Assembly: GCA_002803225.1 (NCBI GenBank)
Contig: NXFV01001099.1
Coordinates: 1-21,976, forward strand
Direction of reading: 5' to 3'
DNA: 21,976 nucleotides
Source of the DNA: Gamarada debralockiae
Taxonomy: Eukaryota > Ascomycota > Leotiomycetes > Helotiales > Hyphodiscaceae
Of the stretch, positions 17,982 to 21,976 are shown piece by piece (the stretch's first letter is position 1; each line of letters begins with the position of its first letter). The notes under the pieces are model-generated. The model ran no database searches. It saw only the letters and a program-made list of their open reading frames with translations, and had not been told where the DNA came from. The position numbers were made by a program, and so were the translations under genes.

Positions 17982-19316
17982 ATGTCAAATCCCTTGGGCT
18001 ATACTGTCGACTGGATTTGCGCTATAACCACGGAATACGTTGCCGCGAAAGCTTTTCTCGACGAAGAGCACGAAGGACCGGAATATGTGTCTCCAAATGA
18101 CAATAACGACTACACACTAGGAAAAGTTGGGAAGCATAACGTTGTTATTGCCATCTTACCCGACGGGGAGTATGGCACAGCGTCTACGGCAAGCTTAGCT
18201 AGAGACATGCTACACAGCTTTCCTAATATCAGAATCGATCTAATGGTCGGAATCGGCGGTGGTGCGCCGAGTTCAAAGCATGATATCCGTCTAGGCGATA
18301 TCGTCGTCAGCACTCCTCGCGATGGGAATGGTGGCGTGATTCAATACGACTTTGGCAAAACGATGCAAGATCAGAGCTTCCGACTAGAAGGGTTCATAAA
18401 CCAACCACCATTAGTCCTGCTGACGGCAATGACTGGGCTTAAGGCCCAGTATATGAGAAAAGGCCATCAACTTGAAGAGGCTATCAATAGCATTCTCGAG
18501 AAGAAGCCAGGATTGTGACAGAAGTACAAGCGACCGGACCCAAGCGAGGATAGGCTATATAAAGGCGAAGTCGTCCATCCCCCAAATAACAAAGCAAATT
18601 GTCCGGCAGTCTGTGGGAATGATCCAAAGAAGTTGATATTACGACCCAAACGGACTGAAGAGAAGGATAATCCGGAAATTCACTACGGCTTAATTGCGTC
18701 CGCTAACCAGTTGATAAAAGACGCAATAATTCGGGATAGACTTGCAGTAGAAAAGAACGTTCTGTGCTTTGAAATGGAGGCGGCAGGGGTGATGAACCAT
18801 TTTCCATGCCTGGTTATTCGCGGTATATGCGACTACTCGGATTCACATAAGAATAACGAGTGGCAAGAATTTGCAGCAATGGCGGCAGCCGCATACGCTA
18901 AAGATCTTCTTCTCCGAGTTCCATCGCGAGCGGTCTCTAACTTTGATACTGCGGCACAAGTTCTGGTAGCAGGACAAGTACGAGCTACGATTCAGGGATT
19001 ACGAGATATCCTCGCTGAAAGGCCACTGCAAAGAAATCGTCCATCACCAGAGCCTGGAGATTTATACAACACATGGCTCTTGGATATATGGAAACCAATA
19101 CCAACACCAATGCTCAGCTCAGCCCGTCCAGAAAGTTATGGCACCCAGACACTGCATACAGCCAATCCATCGCCTGCCCTCGAACTAATAACAAAGGAAC
19201 ACCTCGGAACTGAGGGAGACTTCCTTACCAAACATATTCGCACCGATTCGGATCTAATCTCGCTGGTTTATGATGAGGTAAGTAGATTCAGAGAACAATC
19301 AGACAGTACAAAATAG
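17982..19316 (+). pseudogene. Nucleoside-phosphorylase-like (PNP/UDP) domain, one in-frame stop; 5' part of an apparent PNP-CorA gene
   Basis: A single frame from ATG 17982 to TAG 19314-19316 with one TGA at 18516-18518 (codon 179). Motifs of the fungal PNP_UDP/MTA-SAH nucleosidase-like family are in order: [20 protein letters not shown] (7-26), VGIGGGAP (89-96), LGDIVVS (105-111), IQYDFGKT (about 120-127). After the stop come YKRPDPSEDRLY, the key CFEMEAAGVMNHFPC (about 262-276; Glu-Met-Glu) and RGICDYSDSHK. These domains are N-terminal sensor or effector modules of fungal NLR-like proteins; classic members cleave nucleoside glycosidic bonds. Family text continues across the TGA, so it is a nonsense mutation, perhaps CGA to TGA. 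At 19278 a GTAAGT donor after codon GAG lets the frame skip its own terminator and splice into the CorA-like exon at 19354. Without splicing the ORF ends in REQSDSTK. Confidence 0.85.
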
Positions 19317-19353
19317 CTGCTCTAAAGCAATTACTGGTTATATAACTAATCAG

Positions 19354-20735
19354 TTTCGCTCAGTTACCAAAGTCCGTGCCTGAACAGGGGAGAAACTCTT
19401 TCCGTGTAATGTTAGTAGTATTAAACGTTTTAAGCTGATAACTCACCATGGCAGCGTTCGAAAATATAAATCAGATGGTTGCAACGGCCCTGCCTTCTTT
19501 TTCGAGATCCAATCCTCAGCCAAGTAGGAATACTTTTAGGCATCCCATCCGGTTTTGCATCGGTAACAAGAGGCAGTGATGCAGGGAGTTGTATTCCCTT
19601 TGACGATAATCAAACACACGGTATGAAACTTCTATTGATATAGATTACAGCTAATTTCGATAGGATATATAATCCAAACACCTTTCTACAATAATTTCGA
19701 AGGGTTTTGGTCTTTATCCATCAAGTGGTCAGAAGCTAGTGCCGAAGACTCTGGAACGCAATGTTCTCAGGTACTGGCTGTATTGGAGGCAAATGGAGAT
19801 TTACCTTGCCAAATCCTCCTGGACGTCCATAGGCTCTCGAGAGACTACCCACATTCGGTTTATCTGCTGACACGCTTACTTGAACAACACATAGAGGATT
19901 CAGTGGTTAAGTTTGAGAATATCACAGGAAGAATCGCCGATATTGAACGCAAACTCCGCGAAGATTTAAGACACTCGCAAGACCTCAGCCACGTTAACGA
20001 GACGATGCAAACCCATCAAGATCTCAATTCTGATCTTCATGCTTGCAGCATTGATGTGGTGGATTTAGAAAAGCGTAGACGCTTTGAGCAGGAAATGAGT
20101 AGCCACGTCAACAAGCTGATATACTCCATACTCCAAGCCTACGAAAACGACAAACAGCCGCAAGCATGCAGGGATTTCAAGTAGCGAATGGACTTGTTTA
20201 GTCAGGTTGCTGAAAGTCGAGATCTCGACATCACATCTCTCCCGAGAAGAATTTCGACCCAGATGAGCGTGCTCTACAATCAAATAGCTCAGAGAGATGC
20301 ATGGGTTAATCTTGACATTGCGAAAGCAACAAGGGAAGATAGCGTGGTTATGATACAGGATAGTACTGCCATGAAAACTATCGCTGTATTAACTACGCTC
20401 TTCCTCCCAGGGACATTTATTTCTGTAAGCTTTGAAATGCAATTCCTCGAGACCTTTCACTAACTCATTAGTCCGTCATGAGCACTTCAATGTTTAGCTT
20501 TGCAGACCAAAAGATATATCTGTCTAATAAGTTCTGGCTTTATTGGGCTTTAACCATACCCTTGACAATCATTGTCGTCACAGGTCTACTGACATGGATG
20601 CATGTGATAAAAAATAGATTGGACAAGAGAACAAACGGAAATAGTTCCCAACATGGTGAAGATATAGAAAGTGGCCAGGCACCGATCACCCCTCGTCGAT
20701 GGCAAGTCTGGAAAAGGGGCAAGAAAAGCGAATGA
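19354..20735 (+). pseudogene. CorA-like membrane domain, 3' part of an apparent PNP-CorA gene
   Basis: If the intron 19278-19353 is used, exon 2 continues in frame as FRSVTKVRA, a TGA (19381-19383), then TGEKLFPCNVSSIKRFKLIT and NGPAFFFEI. A short insertion near 19510 shifts frame to ILSQVGILLGIPSGFASVTR. A 43-nt intron (19621-19663, GTATGA..CTAAT..ATAG) restores the frame to YIIQTPFYNNFEGFWSLSIK, a long helical coiled-coil part, an in-frame TAG (20182-20184) and VVMIQDSTAMKTIAVLTTLF-LPGTFIS. A 47-nt intron (20425-20471, GTAAGC, CACTAAC, TTAG) leads to MFSFADQKIYLSNKFWLYWA, the second membrane span, and a charged tail ending at 20735. The long helix with two C-terminal membrane spans is the CorA/Mrs2-like plan, though no GMN motif is visible. 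Fungal CorA-like proteins of this type are mostly uncharacterised. It may instead have been a separate gene with its own start. Confidence 0.75.
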
Positions 20736-20930
20736 GCAGAAGACCGCCAGTAGATCCCTATTTCGGTTTTGCCAGGATCTCGTTGAGTTGCGCAAAGATG
20801 CTTGGGAGCTTGCTTTATGGATCGCCTTTCTATAATAACGAAGAACAATACTGCGATGTTTTCACGTTTTGAAGCGTATGTAGAAGCTTTACCATGTTAT
20901 CTAGTTCTATCAGTTGAGGAAATCATCCAA
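20736..20930. other. Short intergenic gap between convergent pseudogenes
   Basis: Separates the ends of the PNP-CorA pseudogene and the facing PNP-like pseudogene. Missing C-terminal PNP motifs of the latter could not be found here in any frame. Confidence 0.5.
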
Positions 20931-21542
20931 TCAGTGACGTATGTCACAGCAACACCCCTCGATTGGTTGCCACGACAGATAGCTTCTCCGATACCTCCAA
21001 TAGTCAGTTTCACCTGGCCTATCGTCAATTCTAGCTGTAATCTTCTCCATAATGTCAAATGTCCTCAATTCCTGCAATACGTAGAGTAGTACCGGTGGTG
21101 GTTTATCCAGGGAGCCAGTCCGCTGAAATCTCCCGCCTTTTCCTGTCTTTCCAATATCCCACTGCACTACCCCACCATGAGCCCCTGTGGGTCGACTGAC
21201 AACGATATCTCTAAGACTAATACCATCTTTCTTGCTTCAAACACTACCAGCAACGCCAACTATAAGGCCGAATTTGATTGCGAAGCTGCGTCGCATATTG
21301 TTTGCAGCAATAGCAGCAGGACCATTCCCCATCAAGCAAGCTGGGGGGTAAGCAATAACAATATTGTGGACCCCAATTCTGCCTAATGTGTATTCGTTCT
21401 CATTGCCCTTTTCCTTCGTTAGTCTGGCATGAGTTTCATCCAGTATCGCCACTATAGCAGCCTTCTTAGTCACCAAGGCGCATATGATTCCGATTTGGTA
21501 ATCTTCGTCTGTTCGAGGAGGATGCGCCATCGCGGAGGCCAT
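20931..21542 (-). pseudogene. Truncated second PNP/UDP-like pseudogene
   Basis: The ATG at 21540-21542 starts MASAMAHPPRTDEDYQIGII-CAL, then NEYTLGRIGVHNIVIA and FGLIVGVAGSV. An in-frame TGA at 21237-21239 interrupts it just after the glycine loop. In the same frame SKKDGISLRDIVVSRPTG, HGGVVQWDIGKT and GRFQRTGSLDKPPPVLL follow, all standard for the family. The text then degenerates after about FDIMEKITARID and stops at 20931-20933. The C-terminal half with the Glu-Met-Glu motif is absent, so the gene is both nonsense-mutated and 3'-truncated. It is a paralogue of, but clearly diverged from, the plus-strand PNP domain it faces. It may be a remnant of an NLR-type gene. Confidence 0.82.
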
Positions 21543-21941
21543 AAGGCTATTTGCTCATAAGACAGTAGTAGACGTCTGAGAAGAACGTTCATTGTAATAG
21601 CTGCAGGTAGCTGGAGGGCAACAGGAGGGATCACAGCACATCAGAGAAGTAGCAATAGGGGAAAAGATACAATAGTGGTTGTATTCGTAGTGGTTGAAAA
21701 GAGGTTCCGTAGTACTTGTGTGCTTGTGAGTAAGGAAAACTCAAGCTTGCCCTTCTCTAAGTAAGCTCAGCAGTCCTTACTTATACTCCATTCCTAGCTC
21801 CTAGCTCCAGTACTATCGCCCCCCTAAATAAACTGTAAATCCCTGCTCCAACAGGGAATCTGTGGGTATCAATCCAGGGTGTCTAGCAAATAGAAATCAG
21901 TGGCTGATAGGCCTGTATGCATCGTGAACCTTCTACGAGTC

Positions 21942-21942
<1 letters not shown>
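21543..21942. other. Upstream flank of the second PNP pseudogene, nothing recognised
   Basis: No motif-bearing ORF. A small hairpin CCCTG..CAGGG lies near 21842-21857. No telomeric TTAGGG/CCCTAA array is present although the window ends soon after. Confidence 0.45.

Positions 21943-21976
<34 letters not shown>
21943..21976. repeat. Homopolymer run of 34 C at window end
   Basis: An uninterrupted C run to the last base. It is not a fungal telomere repeat. Such a run at a sequence end is often a sequencing or assembly artefact, but a genuine poly-C tract cannot be excluded. Confidence 0.9.

Noticed and set aside
19449..19562. ATG in a good context (CACCATGG) as a separate start of the CorA-like gene.
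   Set aside because: Its frame gives MAAFENINQMVATALPSFSR and runs to a stop at 19579, out of frame with the CorA-like text; the family-like reading uses another frame through the same bases.
21780..21860. CCCCCCTAAATAA as a possible telomere-associated sequence.
   Set aside because: Only a single partial match to the telomere unit and no tandem array; not evidence of a chromosome end.
1..21976. CRISPR arrays, bacterial operons or phage-type defence systems.
   Set aside because: Introns, fungal families and lack of spaced direct repeats show a eukaryotic genome; no such structures are present.

Overview
This window looks like a filamentous ascomycete (Pezizomycotina) genome. It has short 43-77 nt introns with GT..AG ends and CTAA(C/T)-type branch sites, no operon structure, and several protein families that are typical of moulds: a HET-domain protein, fungal nucleoside-phosphorylase-like (PNP/UDP) sensors, fungal CorA-like membrane proteins, a fungus-type Tc1/mariner element and C2H2 finger arrays. 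I could run no database search. Every family name below rests on motifs read directly in the sequence.

Layout. 0-2 kb: a small coiled-coil protein (minus strand), then mostly non-coding DNA with an acidic ORF remnant and a short palindrome. 2.1-4.1 kb: an intact 678-aa HET-domain protein (minus). 5.0-6.5 kb: a fungal multi-pass membrane protein (plus) split by one frameshift. 6.65-8.0 kb: an intact 450-aa conserved protein of unknown function (minus). 8.5-9.9 kb: a dead Tc1/mariner-like transposon with recognisable inverted ends, lying about 60 bp upstream of an aquaporin-family pseudogene (9.96-10.9 kb) that has lost its second NPA region. 11.5-12.8 kb: a three-exon gene (minus) with a DUF7580-like, kinase-like helical domain. 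A small two-exon gene (plus) diverges from it and overlaps its 5' end. 13.7-15.4 kb: a small two-exon ORF, then a decayed C2H2 zinc-finger array gene interrupted by a 252-bp MITE with 30-bp inverted ends and a TA target duplication. 15.4-17.9 kb: mostly non-coding, with an orphan exon and a tRNA 3'-half-like sequence followed by a T run. 18.0-20.7 kb: a PNP-like domain that appears to be spliced in frame to a CorA-like membrane domain, carrying three in-frame stops and one frameshift. 20.9-21.5 kb: a second, truncated PNP-like pseudogene facing it. The window ends in a 34-base C run.

The region reads as an accessory, fast-decaying locus. It holds several families linked in fungi to non-self recognition or NLR-type immunity (HET, DUF7580-like, PNP-like), mixed with transposon insertions and young pseudogenes. 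The most interesting item is the inferred PNP-CorA architecture: a nucleoside-phosphorylase-type sensor joined to a membrane pore-like domain. This copy is broken, but the domain pairing would be worth looking for as an intact gene in relatives.
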